This document shows positions 46,330-56,348 of a stretch of DNA of 64,000 bases, piece after piece. The notes beneath the pieces were generated by a model, which saw only the letters and a list, made by a program, of their open reading frames with translations, did not search any database and was not told the origin of the DNA. Source of the stretch: SABY01 sp964593705 (lineage in GTDB: Bacteria; Bacteroidota; Bacteroidia; Bacteroidales; 4484-276). The position numbers were made by a program, and so were the translations under genes. Position 1 is the stretch's first letter. Each line of letters opens with the position of its first letter. The stretch spans positions 1 through 64,000 of the forward strand of contig CAZQIV010000015.1 in the NCBI GenBank assembly GCA_964593705.1, written 5' to 3'.

Positions 46330-46374
46330 TTATCTCTAATATTCTGCCATTTTTTGGCAGAATATTAGAGATAA
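46330..46374. repeat. Perfect 20-bp stem hairpin
   Basis: TTATCTCTAATATTCTGCCA (46330-46349), loop TTTTT, then the exact reverse complement (46355-46374). It is AT-rich and lacks a following T-tract, so it is not a standard terminator. It lies in the gene-free 45851-46628 stretch. Confidence 0.8.
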
Positions 46375-46628
46375 GAGCCTAACAACGTTTTGTATTGATT
46401 GTTTAAGATTTTTCGCTACAATAAATTAAAACAAACACATTGAAACTTCATATTTTTGGAGCTTAAACAAAATGATAATTTTTCTGTTTTCACTATTAAA
46501 GAAAGCAAACATAACATAAAAAAATAAATTTAATTAGTATGGACTGGTATTTTGCAGCATTGATTGTACCTGCACCTTTTTTGTACTGCGAAGAGGTGTT
46601 TGGAAAAAATACGGAAAAGGCAGCGTAA

Positions 46629-47287
46629 ATGAAACACATTACAATATTTTGGTTTCGCAGATATTTGCGAATAGAAGATAATGCGGGTTTATACCGTGCA
46701 TTGTAAGAAAGGGGAAATGTGCTTCCCCTTTTTATTTTTGATGCGGATATTATTGATAAGCTGGAGTATAAAAAGGATAAACGTATTTCGTTTATTTATG
46801 ATCAGGTGAAGCGGATTAAAAAGGAGTTTGAAGCGAAGGTATCTTCACTATTGGTTAAATGCGGCAGGCCTTGTGCAAAGGAAAAACCGGCTACCCTATT
46901 GTGGATGCCGGAATGCATCAACTGAACGAAACCGATTTTATGCACAACAGGGTGCGGATGATTGTGGCCAGTTTCCTGGTGAAGCATCTGTTGATCGACT
47001 GGCGCTGGGGTGAAGCTTATTTTGCCAAAAAATTGCTGGACTTTGAATTGTCATCGAATAACGGGGGGTGGCAGTGGGCAGCAAGTTCGGGATGCGATGC
47101 TGTGCCATATTTCAGGGTTTACAACCCGGAACGGCAAACCAAAAAGTTTGACCCTGATTTAAAATATATCAAAAGGTGGGTTCCTGAATTTCTGGATCTG
47201 AATTATCCCAAACCAATCGTTGATCATAAATTTGCCCGCGAAAGGGTGCTGAAAGAGTATAAACGAGCTTTGGCTGAGGGGGAGTAA
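46629..47287 (+). pseudogene. phrB: Deoxyribodipyrimidine photolyase, internal deletion and frameshift
   Basis: ATG at 46629 begins MKHITIFWFRRYLRIEDNAGLYRAL, the photolyase N-terminus (consensus HWFRRDLR.DN..L..A). An in-frame TAA follows (46704-46706), and the same frame continues ERGNVLPLFIFDADIIDKLE. About 200 middle residues are missing. From about 46870, in another frame, the FAD-binding C-terminal region reads KTGYPIVDAGMHQLNETDFMHNRVRMIVASFLVKHLLIDWRWGE..., in parts, to a normal end. The intact enzyme would be about 430-470 residues; this remnant cannot repair DNA. The symbol refers to the ancestral gene. Confidence 0.85.
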
Positions 47288-47316
47288 AAGTGGGAGAAGT
47301 TGTGGGGTTGTTGAGT

Positions 47317-47460
47317 TATTGTCGGTCTTTAAAGTAACTTTTATAAAAATATAAGATTTCAGATTAACCCGCCTTGCCGCCTGGTGTGGCTCATGCTTAG
47401 GCGAGGCAGGCGATTTTAGATTTAAGATGTTGGTGATACTCAATAAAATCTAAAATCTCC
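47317..47460. repeat. Decayed family C element with the 116-bp shared core
   Basis: A left end GTTATTGTCGGTCTTTAAAG resembles the family C terminus. 47345-47460 then matches 20441-20556 base for base as far as I can read. No right terminus is visible before 47634; the remainder (47461-47634) holds short inverted pieces only. Confidence 0.6.
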
Positions 47461-47634
47461 TCCATAGGAGTCCTTCGGGCGATCGACTGCCTTGACGACT
47501 CTTGAGCTATTTTGGGCAACTCGCTTTGCCATCAAGGCGAGCTATTCTGGTTAATCTTCTACGTAGGAGTTCTTCGGACATTCTAAAATTATTTAGAAGG
47601 CCGGTAAGTTACAAAACTGTTTGTCGGGGTTGAA

Positions 47635-49691
47635 TTATTTCTTCGAATCGGCTGCCATGATATCCAGGAACGTATCTTCGTAGTATTCCATTACTTGCAC
47701 AGAACCGACTTTGGAAAAATGGTCAACATCGCTGAAATAGATATTATTCCCCACCTGGCTATTGCATGTGCCATCTTCGCAGAAAGGTTCAGATGGGTCG
47801 ATAAAATAGAAGTTATCTTTAGCTTCGAAATAATCCTTCATGAAATTATTCATATCTATGGCCGATTGCCCTTCCTGAAACGAATTTGAAACAGGTGAAA
47901 TAAATGACAGGTAGGAGGGCTTAAGTAACTTATCGATGTAATTTAAATTCCCTGCCCGAACAGGAGATTCGCCGATGATGATAATTTTCCTGTCCTTTCC
48001 TAAAACATTCCTAAACTTTTCTATTTTTTCGCAAAGTAGATGATAGCCATCCTTTCTTTCTAATAAATCAGGATCGATTTCTTCGCCGGTTTTTTCATCA
48101 ATTGCTAAACAGGTCGAAAACAGACGAAACCTCCAATAATAGCTAAGAACCAGTGGAGCACCCGGGTTTTGTTCCAGTAGCTTCATTTTTGATCTTATTA
48201 CCGAATCGGCATCAAGTGTACATTTGTCATTGGTCGAAACCATCTCAGGCAAAACAAAACAACTCACATAAGAAATATGCACTTTCATGCCATGTTTTTT
48301 CACCAGTATCGAATCCAGTCCGGCCGCAAAATGCCCCGAATGGCTGTCGCCCAGCCACACCATATCAATGGTGTCCCTGGGGTTTTGTTTGTTTTCTATT
48401 TCCGATTCAAATTTATAATATGCCCCACCCCAATTGGTATAGTGATATTTAATGGGAACGCCGATTTCTTCGATCAGTTCAAGGTTCTTATCATCAAGCC
48501 TCCATATCCAGCCCTCATTACCTGTAACATCTTTTTTAATGGCATAAGATCCTCCAATAAAAAGCAAAAAGATAAAGCCCATCTTAGCGTAATCCAGTTT
48601 GATGTTTTTAAATGTATTCCGCCTGAATGGAGTTTCGTAATATTTGTAAACAATTAACGAAATTCCAATGGATAGCAAAAATAAAACCAGGCCGCTGAAA
48701 AAATTTAAAGGTTGGTCGTAAAGGTGTTTGTAATAAACAACAACCGGCCAGTGAAACAGGTAAATTGTATAACTGGCATTTCCGATTTCACGGAGCATAT
48801 TGTTATAAAAAAACCATTTAAAATATTTGGATTGCGGTGCAATAATGAGCAGCGAAATTCCCAGGCAGGGAATGATGTTTAAAATGCTTAGAAAGGTAAG
48901 TCTATCGTCAAATAAAATTCCCGGTAAAACAATGAGCAGAAAACCCAAAGTTATAATCATGCCTTTGGTTTTTTCGCTTTTTATGTGGATTTCGGGAAGA
49001 AAAACCAGGAGTGCCCCCATAAGGAATTCGTAAGTTCGGAAGGGTAGCAAATAAAACAGAAATGACTGCAAATCGGTTGGGGATTCGGGATGTCGGGAAA
49101 AGAAATTCAGGATGTTTTCAGAAATGCCATTGGCATTGATGTATAAAGTTGCTACAATTGTTATTATCGATAATAGTAGGATGAGGATGTAGGTTTTGAA
49201 TTTGCGAAATCCTTTCAAAACAAGAACAATGTAAGAGGCCAGATAAAATAATATTGTTCCTCCACCGAAAGCGACCAGGTATGCAGCAAGGGTTTTAATT
49301 TGGCTGCTGTATCAAAATAGCCTGACTCTCCGAGAAAGTAAAAATTTGACAAAGCAATCGATCCCGCGAAAATCGAATCGGTGAGCCCGATAAGGTCTGA
49401 TGGGGATAAAAGCAGAAATCCAAAAATAAAAACAAAAATTGACGTTAAAAAATAAGATGGCAATAGTCTTTTGACCCTACGATAATAAAACCTGGTAAAA
49501 TTAAATGCCTGGGTGCTTGTATATTCGTGGTTAATGTTGCGGGTAATTAAAAACCCGCTGATGACAAAAAACACATCCACACCCAAAAATCCTCCTTTAA
49601 AAAAGGTAATGTCGAGGTGGAAAAGCAATACAAGCAATACTGCAAGCGCTCTTAACGAATCAATATGATCGAGGTATTTTAATTTGGGCAT
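47635..49691 (-). pseudogene. OafA-type acyltransferase with SGNH domain, single frameshift
   Basis: The start is MPKLKYLDHIDSLRALAVLL (49691). The N-terminal acyltransferase-3 membrane domain has VLLFHLDITFFKGGFLGVDVFFVISGFLI and HTWSLSVEEQYYFIWP, in parts, followed by multiple transmembrane helices and a C-terminal SGNH-like domain (WLGDSHSGHFA, then DVDHFSKVGSVQVMEYY with the His). The frame breaks at 49217-49220: adding one T to the minus-strand T-run gives ...LFLKGFRKF and rejoins the frame that ends at 47635. Intact length would be about 685 residues, O-acetylating a surface polysaccharide. It may be a sequencing error or a real lesion. Confidence 0.75.
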
Positions 49692-50337
49692 GGAAAAAAG
49701 TTAAGCCTTTATGCCGGCTAATTTTGGAGAGATAAAAAAAGGTTAACTAATCTGAACATTCTGCAATAATAGTATTGTTAAAATTTTAATATCAAGGTTT
49801 AGCGATAACAAATTGTAATTTCTGATTATTTTGAAACGCAAAAGTAGAATTATATTTTTTATAGCAGAAATTTGTTGAAGATTTGCAGCGTGTGCAAAGG
49901 CTGATCTTTTCGAGAGTTAACCCAAAATTTTTGGGCATAATGAGGCAATGTTGAGTGAAGCAGCCTGCCCCGTTTTTTCGGGGAAATCCCGCCCTTGCGG
50001 GAACATTATGGAATAGATTTCTCCCTCCAAAACTTGCTATGCTGCGTTTTTCAAGTACTAATGACAACTTTTTGCAAAACGTTGAAAAACTAACTGTTAA
50101 ACAGACCCCCGCCTTGCTCGCCTCGCTGGAGTCTTGGCGAAGCGGGCCGCGAGACAGGTAATCAACTTGTTACAAAAACTTGTCATTGGTAGGAGCTTGC
50201 GACTGAAAGACCTGTCCAGCAACATGTACTCCAGCTTCTTACCAATACTTGCCATTAGTATATTTAACAAATTGATGCTCTATTAAACATTTTTGCATAG
50301 ATTTTTCTTTTATCCTTGTAAACTAAAAATTAATACA
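49692..50337. other. Gene-free stretch with scattered inverted repeats
   Basis: It holds a CCCCGTTTTTTCGGGG hairpin (49968-49984), CCCGCCCTTGCGGG nearby, and a degenerate inverted pair around 'ACTAATGACAACTTTTTG' / 'CAAAAACTTGTCATTGGTAG' (50058-50193). I see no gene, tRNA or promoter other than a weak TATCCTTG near 50311 for bcp. Confidence 0.4.
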
Positions 50338-50796
50338 ATGAAGATAAAAGTTGGCTCAACGATTCCATTTTTTGTTTTACCCGATCAGGATGGAAACAAT
50401 GTTGAGATCAAAGATAAAATTGGGAAAACCAATCTTGTGATTTATTTTTATCCAAAAGATGATACCCCGGGTTGCACTGCCGAAGCATGTACGTTTCGCG
50501 ATCAGTTTGTTGATTTTCAGGATGCCGGGGCTGAAGTCATTGGGATCAGCTCCGATTCGGTTCAATCGCACAAAAAATTTGCTGAGAAACACCGTCTTCC
50601 ATTCCGACTCTTGAGCGATATCAACAAAAAGGTCAGGAAATCTTTTGGTGTGCCAGCCAATATGTTGGGACCCATTCCGGGAAGAGTAACTTATGTTATC
50701 GATAAACAAGGTGTGGTGAAGCATGTTTTTAACTCACAATTGAATGCCGCAAAACATGTTGAAGATGCTATTTCGGTATTGAAGCGCTTGGATTAG
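50338..50796 (+). CDS. bcp: Thioredoxin-dependent peroxiredoxin (Bcp/PrxQ)
   Basis: 152 residues from MKIKVGSTIPFFVLPDQDGN; an upstream in-frame ATG would add 15 residues before the family's N-terminus. Peroxidatic Cys46 and resolving Cys51 are in KDDTPGCTAEACTFRDQ, the PrxQ pattern with a CX4C spacing. It reduces hydroperoxides with thioredoxin in the cytoplasm. The tandem repeat begins directly after the stop. Confidence 0.95.
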   Translation: MKIKVGSTIPFFVLPDQDGNNVEIKDKIGKTNLVIYFYPKDDTPGCTAEACTFRDQFVDFQDAGAEVIGISSDSVQSHKKFAEKHRLPFRLLSDINKKVRKSFGVPANMLGPIPGRVTYVIDKQGVVKHVFNSQLNAAKHVEDAISVLKRLD

Positions 50797-51090
50797 AGTC
50801 TTTCATCGAATTACGCGGATTAAACGGATAAGAGAAATTGTGCATCCGGTGCATCCGGTGCATCCGATACATCCGATGATAGTCTTTCATCGAATTACGC
50901 GGATTAAACGGATAAGAGAAATTGTGCATCCGGTGCATCCGATCAATCCGATGATAGTCTTTCATCGAATTACACGGATTAAACGGATAAGAGAAATTGT
51001 GCATCCGGTGCATCCGATCAATCCGATGATAGATTATGATGATGGTTTTTCATCGAATTACATGGATTAAACGGATAGGATACATTGTAC
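50797..51090. repeat. Imperfect tandem repeat, about 75-84 bp units
   Basis: Units lie at 50797-50880 (84 bp), 50881-50955, 50956-51030 (75 bp each) and a partial one at 51046-51090. Each starts AGTCTTTCATCGAATTAC and contains GGATTAAACGGATAAGAG, then a GTGCATCCG-type microrepeat whose number differs between units. A single insertion of one GTGCATCCG unit explains the longer first unit. No coding function; frames through it are low-complexity. Confidence 0.85.
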
Positions 51091-51280
51091 ATAAGATTCA
51101 TTACTTTAGTCTGCGGATTTTGGATATTGATTAAAACCAGGTTCGGTATGTTTTAAATTCCACTGGACGGATTTTTTAGGTATTCCTTGTAAAAAAGTTT
51201 AAGCTCGTACAAAGGGTGTCAAAATTAAACCTTTAGGTTTTTCAACAAAAGTTAACGAAATTTGCCAAAATTTTAACCAA

Positions 51281-52195
51281 ATGAAAATCGTCATCATTGG
51301 CGCAACAGGATTTATTGGGAGCAGGTTGTTTTCCTTTCTCCACAAGGAGGAATTTGATCTCACGGTAGTTTCACGCGATATCGAATCAGCAAAAGAACAA
51401 TTGGGCGATCATGCGGAATTTTGTGAGTGGGATGGAAAAACCAGTGAGACTCTCGACAACATCATTCACGATGCCTGGGCAGTGATAAACCTGGCCGGCG
51501 AAAGTTTGACATCTGGCCCCTGGACCGACAAGCGAAAAGAACAGATAATTAACAGTCGCACCGAATCCGTAACCGCGGTTGTAAATGCCATAAACCGGGC
51601 TAATCAAAAACCTGATGTGTTAATTCAAGCCTCAGCCATTGGTTATTATGGTTCTGATTTTAAAAAGACTTTTGATGAGGGTGATTTACCCGGCGATACT
51701 TTTCTTGCGGAAGTTACCAAAAAGTGGGAAGATGCCACTAACGGCCTCGACCTTGAAGTAAGGCTGGTTTTGATAAGAACCGGTGTTGTGATTGGTCCTG
51801 ATGGCGGGGCGTTGCAGGAAATGGCCAAGCCTTTTAAGCTTAGATTTGGCGGGCATATTGGTTCGGGCAAACAATGGTTTTCGTGGATTCATATTGATGA
51901 TGAGGTACGCGCTATCCAGTATTTCCTTGAAAATAAAGATACACGGGGTATATACAATCTCACCGCCCCAAACCCTGTTACCATGAAAGTATTTGCGCAG
52001 GAATTAGCAAAGGTATTGCACAGGTTGTCGTGGTTTCATGCTCCGGCTTTTATAATCAAAATGCTCATGGGGAATAAGGGTAAGGAGATGCTGTTGGGAA
52101 GCCAGAAGGTTGTCCCCAAACGCCTGGACGATGAAGGTTTCACCTTTCACTTTGACGATGTAAGGATGGCGCTGACCAATATTTATAATTCGTAA
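51281..52195 (+). CDS. TIGR01777 family NAD(P)-binding epimerase-like protein
   Basis: 304 residues. The N-terminal Rossmann motif is IIGATGFIGSRLF (GxxGxxG). The signatures INLAGESL and IQASAIGYYG, then FSWIHIDDEVRAI and YNLTAPNPV, are typical of the YfcH/TIGR01777 short-chain epimerase family, which includes the cell-division inhibitor SulA-like annotation in older databases. It is cytoplasmic. The reaction is unknown. The C-terminal domain ends ...EGFTFHFDDVRMALTNIYNS, complete. Confidence 0.9.
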   Translation: MKIVIIGATGFIGSRLFSFLHKEEFDLTVVSRDIESAKEQLGDHAEFCEWDGKTSETLDNIIHDAWAVINLAGESLTSGPWTDKRKEQIINSRTESVTAVVNAINRANQKPDVLIQASAIGYYGSDFKKTFDEGDLPGDTFLAEVTKKWEDATNGLDLEVRLVLIRTGVVIGPDGGALQEMAKPFKLRFGGHIGSGKQWFSWIHIDDEVRAIQYFLENKDTRGIYNLTAPNPVTMKVFAQELAKVLHRLSWFHAPAFIIKMLMGNKGKEMLLGSQKVVPKRLDDEGFTFHFDDVRMALTNIYNS

Positions 52196-52257
52196 AAAAT
52201 ACTGATTGAACATTCCACCTGATAGTTTTCGGGATGATTGATAAATATTACTACCAT

Positions 52258-53375
52258 TTACTTTAAAATCATCTTTCTGACCACACGGTCGTTTCCATTT
52301 TCGATTACCAGAAAATATACTCCTGTATTTAAATCATGAGGATTCCACAGTATATTATGATCTCCGGCATCCATCTTTTCATTTAGAATCATGTCAACTG
52401 TTTCACCCAGGTTATTCATTACTTTCATAGAAATCATCATGCTTTTATCCAACGAAAACTGAATATTTGTTGAAGTAGTGAATGGATTTGGGAAATCTTG
52501 TAGCGACGAAATATCTGAATGTGTAAAACTTTCGGGAATAGCTGAAGACGAAATCAGGGGGCTGCCGGCTTCAGTCCATGCCGAGTAAATTAATTCGGCC
52601 AGGGCATGTGAAGCGTTTTTAAATAAAAGCGTGGTAAAATCCTGCGAATACTCCCACAATGCCTGCTTGTATGCCGATGAATTGGTGTTTCCCGAAAAGC
52701 TTTTCGCGTAATCATCGGCCAGTAAAACTGAATCTACGTAAGTATAGTTTGCGTAGATATAATCAAAAACATACTGATTTACATTTTCAACCATACTGAT
52801 TTGCGAACCATTATAGCTTATTTGTGAGATGTAGGCATTTATCATGGTCGATTCATACCGTGAATGAATTCCCGAGTTATTAGAGTATTGTCCGTTGTAA
52901 TTCCTGGTGATATGCAGTGGCATGTGGCCATCGGCAACATAATGCCCGAGGTCGGAGGCAAAAAGCACGGCTTTATCCCAATTCAGACGTGAAAAGCAAG
53001 CTACCAAAGAATCGTAGGTTTTGAGCGTTGCCCACGGAAGCACGCCCTGATCGTAAACAAAATAATTTCCGTAAAGCATTATTACCGAATCGAGGGTTTG
53101 GGGAATACGCCCGCTTGTAACAAAGTCGTTATAATTATCAATGTCGATATAATGGCGTGGCCCTTCATCCGGGTCTGTGCTTTTGCGATAGTCTGCATCA
53201 GAGGCATGGTCGGCAAGAATTTGTGTCCATTGGTTGAATTGCTGCATTTGCTCGTTGTAGGACAAGGATGCGCGATAACTAATGTGATAATGCCCGGTAG
53301 AAACCCCACCCGGAAAATAAAAATGCAGCTACAATTAGTATAGGAATAATGATGTGTTTGTTTTTCAAAATTCAT
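52258..53375 (-). pseudogene. Zinc-dependent phospholipase C/S1-P1 nuclease-like T9SS protein, frameshifted start
   Basis: A start near 53375 would give KNKHIIIPILIVAAFLFSG, a signal peptide, followed by the mature N-terminal W-G-F of zinc-dependent PLC/S1-P1 enzymes (Trp as N-terminal zinc ligand). The frame changes at about 53300 before GHYHISYRASLSYNEQ. Further zinc ligands are seen in FASDLGHYVADGHMPLH, and the C-terminal T9SS sorting domain (about 255-335, PNPFTTSTNIQF...GVYFLVIENGNDRVVRKMIL) is intact. The long open part is 335 residues from 53265. Whether the N-terminal change is a lesion or an error is open. Confidence 0.65.
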
Positions 53376-53553
53376 TTATTTTAATGAATGTGCAAAGGTA
53401 CTCATTTGACAAAAATTAATTTAAAAAAACTTTACTGAAATTTGAGCTTGACGCAATGCCAAAATTCAGAAAATGAAACCTATAAATAGGGTCTGCTAAA
53501 AAAGGCCTAATCCATTGGTTAATCAAAAGTTAATCCAGAACATTTGATTCCTT

Positions 53554-53753
53554 GTGCAAGGTTTTGGAGGCTGTTTATTCAAAAACCTTGCATCAAATAT
53601 TTCGGTGCGCTGCACCTTTTTACAAATTGCCGTATAAAATTCTACAAAGATTACCGGTGCTCTGCACCTGGAAGATAAGCCACAGCGTGGCGATAATCTT
53701 TGTAGATGTATCTATTAGAATTGATACGCGAGGTGCAGCGCACCGAAATATTA
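53554..53753. repeat. Family A palindromic intergenic repeat (copy 2)
   Basis: It has the same order as copy 1: a TGCAAGGTTTT..AAAACCTTGCA pair, GGTGCGCTGCACC (53604-53616), GGTGCTCTGCACC (53656-53668), GCCACAGCGTGGC (53679-53691) and GGTGCAGCGCACC (53732-53744). An additional pair TTCTACAAAGATTA / TAATCTTTGTAGA flanks the centre. It fills the gap before the T9SS protein gene. Confidence 0.75.
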
Positions 53754-53828
53754 AAGCTAACAATATGGTTTTGAGTTTTTCAGAAAGTCAAAATTTTATT
53801 GGCAGGGTTTTATTAATTTTGGGATTTT

Positions 53829-56219
53829 ATGGAACGCTTTAAAATGCAAAGATTCAATATTTTCATCATCATTATCTTTTGTGTAATATTTCCTGTTTTG
53901 ATACTTCATGCGCAGGAAGATAAAATTATACCAAGCCGGATAGTAAAGCCTTGCTATTTTGGGAAAACTTCCCCTCTAAAAAGTTTGCCGCTTATTAAAC
54001 CACAAGTTTTCCCGGATGATAGTACATCGGGTGAAATAGAAAACACCGATTTATTGATTGGGGAGAATTTCCCCGGGATGAATCCTGGCCAAGATCCTGT
54101 TCTTCAGGAAAATTATTATGGTAATAACCGGGGTGAGATTGTTCAAAATTTTGAAGGCCTTAGCAATCTGCAATATAAAATCCCTCCCGATACCGAGGGC
54201 GATGTTGGTAAAAATCATTACATACAAATGATCAACATGTCATTTGCCATATTCGGCAAAACCGGGAATATTGTTTTTGGTCCGGCTTCAAACCTTTCGC
54301 TTTGGCAGGAGGCCCCCGAAATCTGGGCATCATACAGCAATGGCGACCCCATCGTATTGTATGATGAGTTAGCCGATAGATGGTTGATGAGTGAACTTTC
54401 ATTTCCAAACCATCCACTCGGCCCCTATTATCTTAAACTTGCCATATCTGAAACCAATGATCCACTTGGCTCATGGTATTTGTATGGCTACGAATACGAA
54501 TATTTTTGTGACTACCCGAAGCTTTCGGTTTGGCACGATGGCTATTATCTAACCACCAACAACAACTTCTGGATAAATTCACAATGGGACTTTCATGCAG
54601 TGGGTGTTTCAGTTTTCGAGCGCGACAGCCTGCTTGCCGGATCGCCAAATGCCCGCAGGATTTTTTACGATTTTTTTCCAAATCAGCAAGCCTGGAGCAT
54701 GTTGCCTGCCGATTTCGATGGGATGCCACCACCTCAACAAACCCCGGCATATTTGGCATACCTTAAGGAGGGTGCAACAGATCGCATTTTTATTTACCAG
54801 GTTGAAACCGACTGGCAACACATCAACAATTCTGCGGTAAGCTATCTTAGCACTTTACTGCCCGAATCATTCGATGATAATCTGGCTGCCGGAATTTCGC
54901 AGCCCGAAAATGCTCCCTACCTTGCCCCGATGACCAACCGTTTGATGTACAGGTTGCAATACCGCCATTTTGATGATTTTGATTGTTTGGTGGCAAACCA
55001 CACTGTTAATCGGGGAGATGATGTTGCCGGTATTCGCTGGTATGAATTCATAAATTATGGATCGGGATGGGAAATCAATCAGCAGGGTACTTATTCGCCC
55101 GATCATGTCCATCGCTGGATGGGCTCAGTGGCTATGGATGGCTATGGAAATATTGCAGTGGGATATTCTGTATCAGGGGTTTCTACCTATCCATCAGTTC
55201 GTGCTGCTGGCAGAACAGCAGATGCACTTCCCGGGCAGTTCGATGTTACCGAGCTTTCAATTATCGAGGGATCCGGAGTTCAAACCAATCCAAATCACCG
55301 CTGGGGCGATTACAGTGCCATGCAGATTGACCCCAAAGACCAAACCACTTTTTGGTACACCCAGCAATATTACGAAACCACGGGCGATCGCAGTTGGCAA
55401 ACACGAATTGCAGCTTTCCATATCAACGATTATCTTGAACTAAATTTATCCACCGCATTCGATACAATTTGCTTTGGTGATGAGATTCAATTGTTTGCAA
55501 CAGCGACTGGGGGTTCGGGGAACTATTTATTTTCATGGAATACTGTTCCCCCCGGGTTCCAGTCGGACGAGCAAAATCCTTTGGTTTCTCCCACAACAAA
55601 CACCATCTATTTTTGTGTAGTTAGTGATGGTGTGAATGAAAAGTCTGATTCTCTCGGTGTTTATGTAAACCCAGCACCAAATATCAGTGCCGGATCTGAT
55701 ACCATTATTTGTTTAAATCAAAGCTATTTTATTGCTGATGCAGTTGCTGAGAATTTTGTGAGCCTGGGGTGGGAAACTTCAGGTGATGGAACCTTTGATC
55801 ATCCTGAAATCCTTTCCCCAATTTATTCGCCGGGCTCTGATGATATTTCTAACGGAATAGTTTCGTTAACTCTTATTGCGCAAGCTTTATCAGGATGTGG
55901 TGAACAGACTGATACGATGGAGTTGATTATTGATCCATGTACAGGATTGAGTCCCTTGACAAGTACGAAACCATCGATCATTATTTTCCCTAATCCTGTC
56001 GGGGAATTCCTAAATATCCGTTTTGATGAAAAGCCGGAAGCAGATCAGGTTTTGTATATTTATAGCTTAACAAGAAAACTGGTCGGGGTTTATAAGCTTA
56101 TCTGTGGAAACAAAAAGACAATTAGTCTTGATGTTTCAGAATACAGGAATGGTGTTTATTTACTTCAAATCCAAAATAATTCCGGAACAATATCAAAAAG
56201 AATTGTTATCCGAAAATAA
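53829..56219 (+). CDS. Large T9SS-secreted protein with Ig/PKD-like domains
   Basis: 796 residues, intact. A signal peptide (about 1-34, PVLILHAQED; the start could also be MQRFNI at 53844) precedes a beta-propeller-like catalytic or adhesive region (about 110-530), with 'DTEGDVGKNHYIQMINMSFAIF', 'GSWYLYGYEYEYFCDYPKLSVWHDG' and 'NHRWGDYSAMQIDPKDQTTFW', in parts. Two Ig/PKD-like domains (about 535-700) follow. The T9SS type A sorting domain is at the end (IIIFPNPVGEFLNIRF ... GVYLLQIQNNSGTISKRIVIRK). No catalytic motif is recognised. Outer-surface attachment is inferred. Confidence 0.75.
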   Translation: MERFKMQRFNIFIIIIFCVIFPVLILHAQEDKIIPSRIVKPCYFGKTSPLKSLPLIKPQVFPDDSTSGEIENTDLLIGENFPGMNPGQDPVLQENYYGNNRGEIVQNFEGLSNLQYKIPPDTEGDVGKNHYIQMINMSFAIFGKTGNIVFGPASNLSLWQEAPEIWASYSNGDPIVLYDELADRWLMSELSFPNHPLGPYYLKLAISETNDPLGSWYLYGYEYEYFCDYPKLSVWHDGYYLTTNNNFWINSQWDFHAVGVSVFERDSLLAGSPNARRIFYDFFPNQQAWSMLPADFDGMPPPQQTPAYLAYLKEGATDRIFIYQVETDWQHINNSAVSYLSTLLPESFDDNLAAGISQPENAPYLAPMTNRLMYRLQYRHFDDFDCLVANHTVNRGDDVAGIRWYEFINYGSGWEINQQGTYSPDHVHRWMGSVAMDGYGNIAVGYSVSGVSTYPSVRAAGRTADALPGQFDVTELSIIEGSGVQTNPNHRWGDYSAMQIDPKDQTTFWYTQQYYETTGDRSWQTRIAAFHINDYLELNLSTAFDTICFGDEIQLFATATGGSGNYLFSWNTVPPGFQSDEQNPLVSPTTNTIYFCVVSDGVNEKSDSLGVYVNPAPNISAGSDTIICLNQSYFIADAVAENFVSLGWETSGDGTFDHPEILSPIYSPGSDDISNGIVSLTLIAQALSGCGEQTDTMELIIDPCTGLSPLTSTKPSIIIFPNPVGEFLNIRFDEKPEADQVLYIYSLTRKLVGVYKLICGNKKTISLDVSEYRNGVYLLQIQNNSGTISKRIVIRK

Positions 56220-56348
56220 GGCTATTTCAATTTAAATCAAATCCCGGTATTCTCACCAAACAAGTTCTTTCTTTTTTCTCATTGAAATTAAAGTTTGAGA
56301 TATTTGCTTTTTCACCAATTTACAGTTTTAAAAACGTTTTTTATATTC

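Noticed and set aside
46370..46390. attC-like core GCCTAAC after the 20-bp hairpin
   Set aside because: The matching GTTRRRY end and the attC fold are absent and no integrase gene is present.
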